A stretch of DNA of 64,000 bases from contig NC_064042.1 of the NCBI RefSeq assembly GCF_932526225.1, positions 14,829,040-14,893,039 on the forward strand, written 5' to 3'. Below the pieces are notes generated by a model that worked only from the letters and a program-made list of their open reading frames with translations, searched no databases and was not told where the DNA came from. The position numbers were made by a program, and so were the translations under genes. Shown here piece by piece: positions 36,201 to 47,300 of this stretch. Within the stretch, counting starts at the first letter, position 1, and each line of letters opens with the position of its first letter. The stretch is from Nematostella vectensis. Taxonomy: Eukaryota > Cnidaria > Anthozoa > Actiniaria > Edwardsiidae.

Positions 36201-39200
36201 TCAACATTATCATAATTACCACCAGCATCATCAACATTATCATAATTACAACCAGCATCATCAACATTATCATAATTACCACCAGCATCATCAACATTAT
36301 CATAATTACCACCAGCATCATCAACCTTATCATAATTACCAACAGCATCATCAACATTATCATAATTACCAACAGCATCATCAACATTATCATAATTACC
36401 ACCAGCATCATCAACATTATCATAATTACCACCAGCATCATCAACATTATCATAATTACCACCAGCATCATCAACATTATCATAATTACCACCATCGCGA
36501 TCGTCATCATCACCTTCAGATTTATCAACATTATCATAATAGCCATCATTATGATCAACATCAACATCTTCATCACGATCATCATCATTATCTATACCAT
36601 CATAAGCACCTCATTTACCTGCCAATGTCAACGCTCCTGTCGCGATCACCGTCCGCCATGACCAACAAGTCTCCAGCTCTCAGATTAATCCCAAAAAGCG
36701 TCACTCGGACCAGGCTCCCAAGAGGAGCTTTGATCAGCCATGAGCAGTCCTGGTTATGCGGGTATGGGTTCGGGTAACTTGGACTTGTTATTTCCCCCGG
36801 AATAGTGCCATCGATATCGTGGGATGTGTTCCCTGGGACGCAGGCAAGGGGCGGCGCTGAAACATTACATTATCTTTAGAGATACTGGGTTTAAACGAGC
36901 ATTGGAATGATTGGCCTAATGGACATTAAATAAAAGGGAAAGAAAAATGCAATGAAGGCACCTCAATGCTTTACATTTACTATCGTTAGCTATACAACCA
37001 TTAATGATAATAATAATAATATTTTATGTTGACAAATAAAAGAAGACGAGAAGAGCGACATATTATTTTTACGTTGGTATAAATTTAACGTTGTACATAT
37101 ATTAGAAGACGAGAACAAGGAAGTTATGCCAATGAAAAATATTTGGAAAAAAAGAAGATTGAAAGGTGGTTAAAATAGGATCAGAAAAAGGAGAGAGTAG
37201 TGTTAAGCAGATAGCATTACGCTGTCGTAGCTTTGTGATCGCCAAGATCTCAACATCCTTGTTTCTTCTGGGAATAGCGCGTAGTCAATCATCAACCATC
37301 TGAACCATCAGCTACTTCTTCACCATAAACCATTTGACTGCACAAGAGCAAGGAATTTGATTGGCCAAGGTGGTATAATTTACTACGCGCTGTTATTAGA
37401 ATTAGAATTGAATTCTGGGCGATCGCGAACCTACAAATTCAGCTGCAGAGGGTCTGATTAGAGGCAGAGATGAGAGGGTTACTAAAGGAGCAAGTACCTG
37501 GAACGCCATCACCACAGTAGCGGAGATCACACAGAGATGTTGGTTGGAGGTTATACACATAAAAACCCGAACAGTTTACAACGGAAACATCTCGCTTCCC
37601 GTAGCAGTTATCATTAAAGAACCACGTGAAACAAGCAGTTCTGTTAACAATGCCTTGTGATATATTTGGATGCCCGCCCCGCAACCATCCGGGTGAATGG
37701 GCTCCGCACCTAAATGTCTCAACCGGAGTTTCCGCCATTTTGGTTCCCGCGTCGCCCGTAAATCGGTACCAACCGCGCTTAAGTGTTCGATCGCATTCGG
37801 CATCACCATCACTACTTTGTTTTGTAACGTGTGTTCGTGACCTGGTTTTGCTTTTGAGCATTCTATAGTTCAAACAAGGCGACTCTAAGGAAGTAAGCGG
37901 TGTTGAATCAGTCGAGTAGATTTTATAAAAAATGGGCCTCATACATTGAAATACTAGAAATCGCAAGCTGACCTCATTACAGAAATGAACCAATAGCCGC
38001 GCCGAGAAAGTGCCCAGGGAAATCTGGGCAACACCAGCCGGAATGCGCACCCCGTAGATATCCCGGATGATATTAGGGTCCGCCATTTTAGTTCATGCTC
38101 GAGAAAAAGGCGTTTTTGTTCGTATTTGATTGACAGGAAAACTCTGGAAGCAAGCACTCTGTTGAATCAGTTCGAGTTGTTACGAGTTATGTATACGAGT
38201 TGTTACGAGTTATGTATTCGAAATGTTACAAGTTATGTATACGAGTTGTTACGAGTTATGTATAGTGTGCTAACGTTAGATAAACAGGCTTTCTGTATGC
38301 AGTATGATCTTTTTTGAACAGTATGATTCAAGACGTAGTAATTTAGTAAATGGATAAACACAGAATAGTATTTTAACTTAGTAAATGGATAAGCACAAAA
38401 TAGTATTTTAAGCTACTCTTAATTACATTAGATCGTATTAACGTAACGGAGGGAAAACTTACACAATACTATATTAATGTTTTTGTCTATATTAACTTTA
38501 TATTAATCTAATTATTTGCATCATGAATGTTTTTTTTGAATGAAATGTCATGGGTAAAGATGGAAATAGAAAGCTAGCGATATCGAAAGGAAAGAGAACA
38601 AGAAAAGAGAATCGAAAGAGTGGATACGATGCTAACAATGCACGAGAGAGGCCACGTGGCTTGAGAAATAATAATGGAACACAGGATGAACAAAAATACA
38701 AGCAAAACCAGACGCATGGATAAGAGAGAAAGAAGAGTTAAGCTGTCAGTACCTGAGACGCCATCACCACAGTAGCGAAGACTACACCATTGGGTAGGGT
38801 GGAGGTTATATACATAAAACCCCGAACAGTTCACAACCGAAATCTCTTTCGGCCATTTACAGCTATAATTAGCAGACCAGGTAAAACAGACTTTTCGTTT
38901 GACCACGCCTTCTGATATATTTGGGTGCTCACCCTCTAACCACCCGGGTGAATTTGCACCGCATCGAAATGTCTCAACCAGAGTGTCGGCCATTTTAGTT
39001 CCTGCACCGCCTGTAAATCGGTACCAACCGCGAGTTTTATCATCGCATTCGGCGGTGCCACCTTTACCAATTCTGTAATCATATTCTCGCGATCTGGTTT
39101 TGGATTTGATCAGGTTATAGTTTAAACAAGGAGACTCTGCAAGTAAGCATGGATTATAGATGAGCAGATTCCAAGAAATTCCGAGAAAAAGTGCGAATTG

Positions 39201-41842
39201 GAATTTTGATTCGCCAAGCTGACCTCTTGACTTCGGTGAAAGAAGAAAAAAAAATAAAAAAGGGTAAGCATTAGTTTCAGAATTAATAATCTTTAAAGTG
39301 CATTAATATTATCTGCATTATAGCGTATCAAAACTTTCATTGATTCTTAAAGATAAAATATATTTTGTCAAAACTAATCATCAATAAGCACATTATTTCG
39401 TGACAGAATAACAGAGTTAGTGCCCATTACAACACACATCTATAACGCCTTCATTTAAAAAAAGTTATCATCTCTGTTAGATCGTCAAATGCCACAATCA
39501 ATATCAAGAGAGAAAGAAACTTAATCTCACGAAAATCTCGTAGAAGAACATAGAAATTTTAGTCTACCATGCCCTGCAATGTATACCATCCGTAGCCTAC
39601 GTGTAGCCGCTGACTCGCGAAATCCTCTCGCTACGAGAGGATTTCGCGAGTCAGCGGCTACACGTAGGCTACACCATCCGTTGCGTGCCTTGTTTTCTCA
39701 GCTACAACTCTCGGCGTAGTATGTAAAGTTAGTTAAAAAGTTGTGTTAAAAAATGTGTGTAACAGCACCCTATCTACTCGACGTTCTTACAGTCATTTAA
39801 AATCATAATACGCATTAAGAATAGCCCATACTGAAACAAGCTCCTAGTAAGCTCACATACGTTGAACAAGTCAAATTTAGGGCCGAGAAACAGAAAGATA
39901 CTATCCATGTCTCGACCGGGAATCGAATCCGTTTCAGCAGAGGTGAGAGGCCCCATACGCTGACGCGCTAACACACTGGGCCACCCGTGATCCCGTAGTT
40001 ATGGCATAGCGGTACCTTGGATACAAAAGCCTCCAGGGGCCGGTTCCTAGAAAGCAGGTTAGCACTAACCCAGGGATAAATACAGCTATCTCGACTTTTG
40101 ATTTGATAAAAAGGGCTTTTATCCCTGGGTTAGCGTTAACCTGCTTTCTAGGAACCCGGCCCAGATTTCTCTCGTTCAGTGACGCTCAGGCAAAATGCCT
40201 CGTAATAGAGCTCCCATCTTCCCAAACACACTGCATTTTTAAATGGCCCAAAGCATGAAAGCACCCGATAACCTTAACTGTTGAGGTTTAAGGTTAGAAC
40301 ATTGGTACGGTGCCCCATGGTATTTAAACACTAACTCCCCCCCCCCCCCCCCTACCCGCCCGCCCAGTCTCATTGCTTCGCTCGTCGCTACATTTTGGCT
40401 GAGCGTCACTGGACGAGAGAAGTCTGGGGTCTGGTACCCAGGGTAGCATAGGGGCAACAGTCCCAGGAATCCCGATCCTCTCGGAATTTTGATATGATAT
40501 TTGTATTCTAGAGGTGGTAATCTAGCTGACCCCCGCCGCCGCCACTGTGGACATTTTATTCATTCTTAAGGTTTTCGAGGTTGACGGGCTATTTGCACAT
40601 GCATTGTTGGCTAGCGATTTAGAATAGTAAAATTAAAAATCTATTAGTGTTCTATGTAGCAGGCGAAAGGAGCCGGATCATTTGATCACATGAAAAGAGA
40701 TTCTTAATCGTCTCCTGGTGTTTCCTTTAGTAAACATGGTATGCATGGCAAGGGGTTAATAAGACTCAAGTGGAAATAATGCTCTAAATACACTATTGCG
40801 ATTAGCAGTCTTAAAATATTTTAGGTAAAACAAGACATTTTTGCTTCTTACGAAGACGCAGTTCCACATTCAAGAAAATGTCAATAAAAGATATATCTGC
40901 AAAATTTTGTTCCGAGACTAAAGTTTTTTTGGCGACAGTCGAAATTAGAAAGTATAATAAACTATAATATACAATATACACATATATTATATGCTGCATA
41001 AGCCAGAGATAAGGTCAAAATTTCGCACAAATTACAATGTAAATTGAATACATGATAAAAGTTGGTGACGGCGGGATTGTCATCACCATTATCTCTATTT
41101 AAACCTTAAATTACAGTCGTGAAACGCATGCCATTCTATAACCTGATAATAATTAAGTTTACTCTATTGTATGGCTCCATAGAAGAGCAAACATTGCGAT
41201 GAAAAATGCCACAGTCCTGTATAAATTCAATGGAGCTTGTTTAGTCTTGGAGATAGTGATGACTACAATTCGTGCGACAACTTTAGAATTGTCAAGATGG
41301 GACCTCGTGGAAGACACTAAACGTTGACTTGCTTGTGCCTTTGTAATTACAATTTCGCGTAATATGCCCCAGGTCACATCGAGAAACATTCCGTTGAAAG
41401 CAAAAAATTGCTCGGTTTAGTCAGAGTACAAGTTTACAAAGGCTATCAACTTTGCCATCTGGTAATTGCTGCATATCTGATAGATGGACAGCACGAGTTA
41501 TTGCTAGTTTAACCAGACATAACATAAATATAAACGTTTAAATAAACAGCTTATCTCAAAGTTATTGCTACGATTTTAAAGGACTGTTATTTAAAATAAG
41601 CTAAAGAATCTTACAATCTCGACAATCAAAAAGCCAGCAAGTAGCTAGTCGATCAAACTTTCATCAAACTCATTTCGATTATAAATCGATGCACATTCCG
41701 TAATTTCATTGAAGCCTGCGTTAATTATTCAAAATCCTATACCCGTATCTGCCCTACCTTTAGAACTTGGGGTAGTTATCTGTGCTGCAGAGAACGGTAC
41801 AATTAGAATCCAGGAAATAAGAACGAGAGCGAGCATGACCAT
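28718..41842 (-). CDS. D8C-D8C-CUB-CUB-ZP transmembrane protein gene, complete (gene B)
   Basis: Fourteen exons reconstructed by hand, with GT-AG borders and matching phases: 41842-41758 (signal peptide), 39136-38753, 37884-37498, 36856-36619, 35702-35575, 34992-34966, 34227-34043, 33652-33490, 32913-32821, 32753-32703, 32225-31836, 30825-30600, 29930-29641 and 28887-28718. The order of domains is signal peptide, two uromodulin/OIT3-type D8C domains, two CUB domains, a short Cys segment, a Thr/Pro linker, a ZP module, RRRRR (furin site), a transmembrane helix and a short tail ending GTDY. Such proteins usually form filaments or coats on epithelia after cleavage at the basic site; in cnidarians roles in mucus or larval coats are plausible but inferred. 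Introns carry several satellites and MITEs. Gene A is a shorter paralogue on the same strand. Confidence 0.88.
29641..32225 (-). CDS. ZP module exons of gene B
   Basis: Three exons. 32225-31836 holds ZP-N and the linker (HVSCDQNQMEV, AHLNEDKC, LDGCGTKHN, FAFSCKY). 30825-30600 holds the first part of ZP-C (YLEVAVTSNDTDL, CYATPS). 29930-29641 holds VYLHCEVLVC, SRC, GC and then QRRRRRE. The cysteine positions fit ZP modules. ZP-N and linker are fused here but split by a GC-AG intron in gene A. Confidence 0.85.
31040..31835. repeat. 17-bp minisatellite in a gene B intron
   Basis: About 45 copies of CCATCCCTTACCCTTAT with C/T variants. The array abuts the splice donor of the exon at 31836. The open frame through it is an artefact. 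Confidence 0.95.
32512..32614. repeat. 34-bp tandem triplication
   Basis: Three near-identical copies of a unit containing TCAAACGGCTGTATGAACAT, in an intron of gene B. Confidence 0.9.
32985..33310. repeat. Compound (ATG)n/(ATA)n microsatellite
   Basis: Mixed GATGAT, AATAAT and ACAACA trinucleotide runs, in an intron of gene B. Confidence 0.93.
33490..36856 (-). CDS. CUB domain exons of gene B
   Basis: CUB-1 is split over 36856-36619 (ITSPSYPNPYPHNQDCSW) and 35702-35575 (NSMLIRFISNDEDSASGF). After a 27-base micro-exon at 34992-34966, CUB-2 is split over 34227-34043 (GHIGFPNPVPGMKRCLWSV) and 33652-33490 (GYVQFMSLKEDFYSGFLLEY). Both show the P-x-P-x-P/Y, C-x-W and GF-x-x-x-Y pattern of the family. 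The micro-exon keeps phase 1-1. Confidence 0.82.
35108..35313. mobile_element. MITE with ~56-bp inverted repeats
   Basis: Left arm TTACAGCGCGACCAAGAAAA continues as CCGTGAGCACCTAAAATATG. The right arm is its reverse complement with a few changes, ending CGCTGTAA. Non-coding, in a gene B intron between the micro-exon and the CUB-1 second half. Confidence 0.8.
36070..36495. repeat. 30-bp minisatellite
   Basis: About 14 copies of CATCATCAACATTATCATAA plus TTACCACCAG, next to the CUB-1 exon of gene B. Because the unit is a multiple of three, the minus frame stays open; it is not a gene. Confidence 0.95.
37498..39136 (-). CDS. Two D8C domain exons of gene B
   Basis: Exons 39136-38753 and 37884-37498 each encode a full domain and are clearly duplicates. 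Both start SPCLNY, then SKTRSR, GWYRFTG, GTKMA, FRCGA, SPGWL, HPNIS and VVNCSGFYVYNL, and end LRYCGDGV. This Cys pattern is that of the D8C domain of uromodulin, GP2 and OIT3. Both exons have phase 1 at each end, which explains easy tandem duplication. Confidence 0.87.
39592..39672. repeat. Perfect 81-bp palindrome (39-bp arms, 3-base loop)
   Basis: The left arm begins GTAGCCTACGTGTAGCCGCT and the loop is CTA. The right arm is an exact reverse complement, ending CACGTAGGCTAC. ACCATCC lies directly on both outer sides, as for a 7-8 bp target duplication, so this is probably a foldback element. Confidence 0.9.
39908..39990 (-). mobile_element. tRNA-derived SINE head
   Basis: On minus, an A-box-like GTGGCCCAGTGTGTTAGCGC and a B-box-like GATTCGATTCCCGG lie at tRNA-like spacing. 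The cloverleaf is not intact, so this is a SINE rather than a functional tRNA gene. It lies in the first intron of gene B. Confidence 0.6.
40037..40162. mobile_element. Foldback MITE with GGGCCGGTTCCTAG ends
   Basis: Arms of about 48 bp (starting GGGCCGGTTCCTAGAAAGCA, ending CTAGGAACCCGGCCC) flank a short AT-rich loop. Non-coding; in the first intron of gene B. Confidence 0.82.
40207..40341. repeat. Inverted-repeat copy 1 (~135 bp)
   Basis: Near-exact reverse complement of 43570-43697; both end in a C/G homopolymer. Contains TTAACTGTTGAGGTTTAAGG. Confidence 0.85.
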
Positions 41843-42754
41843 TGATCTTGAGATGGGAAAGACTTCTCTGTGTTGGTCGCTTCCGATCAAACAGAGTCTG
41901 TTCCGAATGAGTAGCGATTTTGTGTTATGTAAAATCAGGAGGTCAGCGTGGAAAAGATATGCAGATCGACTGACAATTGAGAACTAGACTAAAGATTTCG
42001 GCACATTTCGCAAAGTTGTGACGCTAAGTTGTATAACCCGAAATCTTTCGATAAGCAGGTCTCTTGTACGCACGGTTGCAAGCTTGGTTCGAATTCCTCG
42101 GATTTTAGTCGTTCAAGAAGGAATAAACCCGAAATATGAATATGCGATGGTGATGCATGCTGTGTATACCAAGGGATAGGTCCTTTGTCTTATTTGATTA
42201 ACATGTGAAAATATTAGGCTTTAGTACTACAGAAAATCTGTCAATCATACAATCACTGGCCCGGTATGTCACGCAAGCGAAATCAGAACACTGGGAAACA
42301 CATCTATTCACTGCCCTATAAAAGCGTTAACGTATTGACTTTATCGTAACGAAGACTAGAGCTATAGCCAAATTAATAAATAAAATCCAAGGGTTTATGT
42401 CGTAAACAAAAAACGGAACAAAGCGCACCCTTGGGGTTTTGTTCACTGGAGATCTCAAAACAAGCTTCGTGTGTCTCATGCAAGGTGTCTTATGGAATTT
42501 ATTTCTGCGATACTTATATAGTGGATATCGTCTTTAGCGACAATTGAAGGCCTAGTTCAAGCTATTCTTCCATAACTTCATTCTATTGTTAACTCGCTCA
42601 TTGCATGTATGAAGACAGGGGAGGGAGCGGAGATGAGGACAGGGACGGTGCTGCATTGTCCTATCCCGCTTTCGTGGCAATCGAAATTGACCACCATAGG
42701 GAACCCGTGCCCCTTTTTTAACGTTTAGAGAAGCCTGCAGAGGATACTGGGGCC

Positions 42755-43200
42755 TGACCTGAGCGGGGTATTGGACATTGCGTGACCTGAGCGGGGTATC
42801 GGACATTGCGTGATCTGAGCGGGGTATCGGACATTGCGTGACCTGAGCGGGGTATCGGACATTGCGTGATCTGAGCGGGGTATCGGACATTGCGTGATCT
42901 GAGCGGGGCATCGGACATTGCGTGATCTGAGCGGGGTATCGGACATTGCGTGATCTGAGCGGGGTATTGGACATTGCGTGACATGAGCGGGGGATGGTGA
43001 ATTGTGTGACTTGGGCGGAATATCGGGCATTGCGTGACCTGAGCGGGGGATGGTGAATTGTGTGACTTGAGCGGGGGATGGTGAATTGTGTGACTTGGGC
43101 GGAATATCGGGCATTGCGTGACCTGACAAGGTAACGGGAATTCTGTAGGAATTCTGTGACCTGAGGGGTGTTTGGCGTTGCGTGATCTGAGCGTGATATA
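42755..43200. repeat. 28-bp minisatellite
   Basis: About 15 units of CCTGAGCGGGGTATCGGACA plus TTGCGTGA with variants. Open minus frames through it are artefacts. Confidence 0.93.
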
Positions 43201-43569
43201 GGGTATTTTTGCGTGACATGTTTTGAAAAAAAATCTATATTTTGAATTCTTCTAATCATTATCGTAGTAATGGCAAAGAAATGTAATGATAGACACTTGT
43301 TAAAAAAGGCTATTTAGCGTAGAAGAGCTGATGATTTTACAAATGTTTCCAAACTAAAGCAAAGCTCTATTATAGAACTTTTAGGAACTGCAATAAAATC
43401 TTATGGACCTCTCAAACTTCTGTTGTGACAACAACGATAATAATATGGCAAAGTTCCACAGGGTACCCGCGTATGTTTTTACATCGCAAAGAGTAACTTC
43501 GTCTGCTGCGGGTTGGGGGGGGGGGGGGGGGGTGAGAGGCGGGCGGGTGGGGGGGGGGGGGGGGGGGCA

Positions 43570-43697
43570 GGAGTTAGTGATACCATGGGGCACCGTACCA
43601 ATGTTCTAACCTTAAACCTCAACAGTTAAGGTTATCGGGTGCTTTCATGCTTTGGGCCATTTAAAAATGCAGTGTGTTTGGGAAGATGGGAGCTCTA
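43570..43697. repeat. Inverted-repeat copy 2 (~130 bp)
   Basis: Partner of 40207-40341, 3.2 kb away in opposite orientation; the pair brackets the first exon of gene B. Confidence 0.85.
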
Positions 43698-44311
43698 TAA
43701 CGTAACAATCTCCAATGATTTTTAATGAAAAACACGAAAAATATTTCAATATCCTAAAAAAAAAGTGTATCTGGCCTAACTGATAATTTAGAGTATCTTT
43801 TCAGTAAAGTAAACTGGTGTGATTGTCCATAACATAAAGAGGCGATGCAAAAAGAGAAGACTCCTTTCTTTTCAATATATTTTATTACCCAAAAGTCGAA
43901 ATAGACAGCAACTAGCAAGATCAAACAAGCAAGTAAACTAATTATCACTCAAAATCCAGGCTACGGCCCTGGTGTTCTAGCACAGCAGATGCATACACTA
44001 ATATGAGCGCCAACTCAGTGGAATCTGAAAGTCCTAGTAGACTGCTAACTACGGCTGTCACGTATGTCATAACGTACATAATAATCCTCGCTTTCTATGC
44101 GAGTGTTCTAGAGACAAATATATGAGGTCTCTTTGGCAATGATATGTAACACAAATAATAGACAATGATAGGTAAAGACAGTGATAACTAATCATACTCA
44201 ATCACTAGAGTAGGTTGTTGCAACATCTCCTTGAGTTATCCACCATGCTATTACATTTGGTATAACCATTACATCTGGTATAATCATTATTAGAGCCAAA
44301 TTGTGCCATGA

Positions 44312-47300
44312 TCAATACCCAGGTTTCTTTTCCCAGACTCCGGACTGTAGATAAGCTTGAAAGGCTGGCTCGTGAACCATCAAACTATTTTTCAGATGAT
44401 AGAAAGTTCCACCACTTGGGTCTCGAACCGTGTGCAAGGCTTTCGCAGCGACCAGGATATCGCTCAGATAAGATTTATCCAGTCGCAGGTTCTTCCATCG
44501 TCTTCTGAACATATCAAACTGCTTGTTAAGCAGCCTTCTCCCGGTGTACTGAGCTCTTCGGCCACTAGCCTCGTTCACAAGTTCGCTTGTTTTAGGACCA
44601 AGCAGAAGTTTATTGATTGCTTCTATTGTCCTGTGCAAAGGGAAAAGTAATTAAATAAGAAGCGATGGTCTCTTGCGGACATTTTAAACATACCAGAATT
44701 ACCCCAATAACCAACCTTTATCAGCGAATCGTAAGACAAGATAACAAATGCTATATAACTGAGCAACCCACAGACAGACGGACAGACCGGTAGACTGGAC
44801 AGACAGATACATACTCATCAAGGAGCCTGCTGAGTGAGGGATGGTAACCGACGGCGAAGTAAACACTTTGGTCCATCGACTGAGCTGAAGAACATGTTTT
44901 CCCATCTGAATAGAGACAACTGCACATCTGCAGATTCATCAAAATAATTTCATGTCATGGTACTGTTATAGTGCGACACACGCTACATTTCAAGGAAATT
45001 AGCCATAATTTCGATGTGCCCTTAAGCATTTATTTTCCTTGTTGGTTGGGCAATGAAGCTCATTTTATCCAGATGATACGTTCCTCGCATCCTTATTGGT
45101 TGTAATTTTCTTTTTTTTTTTTTTTTTACAAAATTTTCAATTTTACCACAAAAGCGCGAGTCACACTGTAGCACGCAATTTTCACACCTTTGGCGTGTTT
45201 TAATGAAAAAAAAAATGTCATACGGTACCTTATGTAAGTAATGGTTCAGATACATGGGATTTCGGACAGCTTGAGTAAGCACTTGGACAAATGGTGAGAG
45301 GTATGTCTTTTCAACCCTGTCACTCGTCTTCCAAATGGCAGAAGCTACAAGCATAAAAGTATTACGAGATTAGTGTTGTTTCCAGGCATTAGTACGATTT
45401 TAACTGAAGTCATTTTAATTCTAGCTGCTGGTGGGCCAACATGAATAACACATTCTGCACAATATTCCACAACCACATTATAGCTAGATATCTAAAAATA
45501 AATAACCGCCATTGTAGCTGGAATGCTGAATTATGTAAGCGCATATAAAACGTGGTCGAGCCGAAGGGATTGTAGATAGTACAGAGAGCTAAAAACTACA
45601 CACCTGTGGCTCGTCTTACAGCAGATGCTCCATCTTCCTGTCTTTCACTCGACTCAACCTCCTTGCTCCACTTCTTGTCAGCGATATAGCAAACCAAGTC
45701 ACACATGCAGTCAATCTCAGCCACGTTACTCATCTCTTTGACATCTAGGCGACGCTCATTTACCAAAGCTTCCAATCCCATGATGCCAAGTGAGAAAGCA
45801 AGGTCAAGCATTGGTGGACATGCGTCACGTGATCCCTCTTCTGCCTCTTTGCGGTAACATAACCACTAGCGGAAAAAAGACAAGTTTCTTACTGAATTCA
45901 TTTCGATGACGAGAAGCTTTAAAGGGGAAGTTGAACAGTGATTTCAGCGGAGCCCCCGCGGAGCTCCACAGTTCTAGAGTGGTATACTATACGATAAAGT
46001 TTCTGGGGTTCCAATGGAATTTCGCTTTCCCACACTTACACTCCCCTCAACTAGTAGCTCTGACTGGCCAGGCGGAAAAACGGCGCGAAAAATACAATTA
46101 AAAGAACCCTATTTTTACACGTTCCTCGATCTGTAACACAATCAAACAGGGATAAAAATGTGGTTTTATTTCTGAATATTCATTTAGTTCTTCGATCAAC
46201 TTTTGTTTACACTTTAAAACAATCGCCTGAATCGACACGGCGATAGGAAGTTTGGAAATATTCCACCTGATAATAGATATCAGATATCAGATATAATATA
46301 ATAATATAATATAATAAACATTACTCAGTTAACGTGCTCGGTGATGAAAAACAACTTTTTCCTTATTGAAATATTCACAGCCAAGATTTACAGCCATGTA
46401 AAAATCCAGAAACCTCTTTATAAATGTTTAACTCTGTTTAAAAACTGTAACTGGTTAAAAAGCATGAAAACAAGTATAGCTTAAAATATTTCAAATTCTT
46501 GTTGTTCAATTCAATAGTTTGCTCAAACTTATTTTTTTTTTTTGGTTAACCAAGCAATTTAACGAATCTGGGTTGGGGATGCGAAAATGTTATCCAAAAA
46601 AGACAAGATTATCTTCCCATTTGTCGAATGGCCTGATAGTGCGAGGTCTTATTTTGTTTTTAACTAAGATAATTTATAGATAGTGGAATCTATTCATCAA
46701 ATAAAACAATTGGCGGGTAGTATAATATAAGTCGTGTCTATGCCCTTTCAATATATAGCTAAACCCGCGTATAAGAATCTTTATCGGGAGACACTTGAAT
46801 TTTATGTTTAAAAATAACAACTGACGTAGCTTTTTTATGGATCCTTTTTATTTTACCCTAGAGAGTTCTTATTCGGATGGTACTTAAATGTTGTGCAATA
46901 TTGTTTTCCAGCTCATCTTTTGCAGGCCCGGGTACAACTTCTACCCTACCTGTTTGAAGTACTCAACAGTTGCCGAAGAGGCTGATAGGAGAATGTTGGA
47001 AGGCACTGGCTGGTCAGCGGCTACTGCACGAAGATGCTGAGACCACAAAGGAATCACGTGTCTTTGCCGTCTGAAGAGCAATAAAAATGAGGCCTTGAGC
47101 CATGTTTTCATGTCGTCATCACTATTATCATCATCACCACCAACACTATAATCATTATCATCATCATCATCCTCATCCCAAAGATACATTACAAAACAAT
47201 AGCTTATTGGGGGGGTCCGCGACATAAACCTATTCCAAAAAAATGTTGGACTTTTGTTTTCGTGGATGTGTGTTCCGTAACTCGCGGTGTATCATTTCAG

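Larger units (their letters stand above)
41843..44311. other. Intergenic DNA upstream of gene B
   Basis: No supportable gene. It contains the 28-bp minisatellite, a B-box-like fragment near 42079 (GGTTCGAATTCC) and one copy of the 135-bp inverted repeat. No clear TATA box was found within 100 bases of the gene B start codon. Confidence 0.55.

Noticed and set aside
39908..39990. Functional tRNA gene
   Set aside because: A- and B-box-like sequences are present but the acceptor and anticodon stems do not pair; a SINE head is the better reading.
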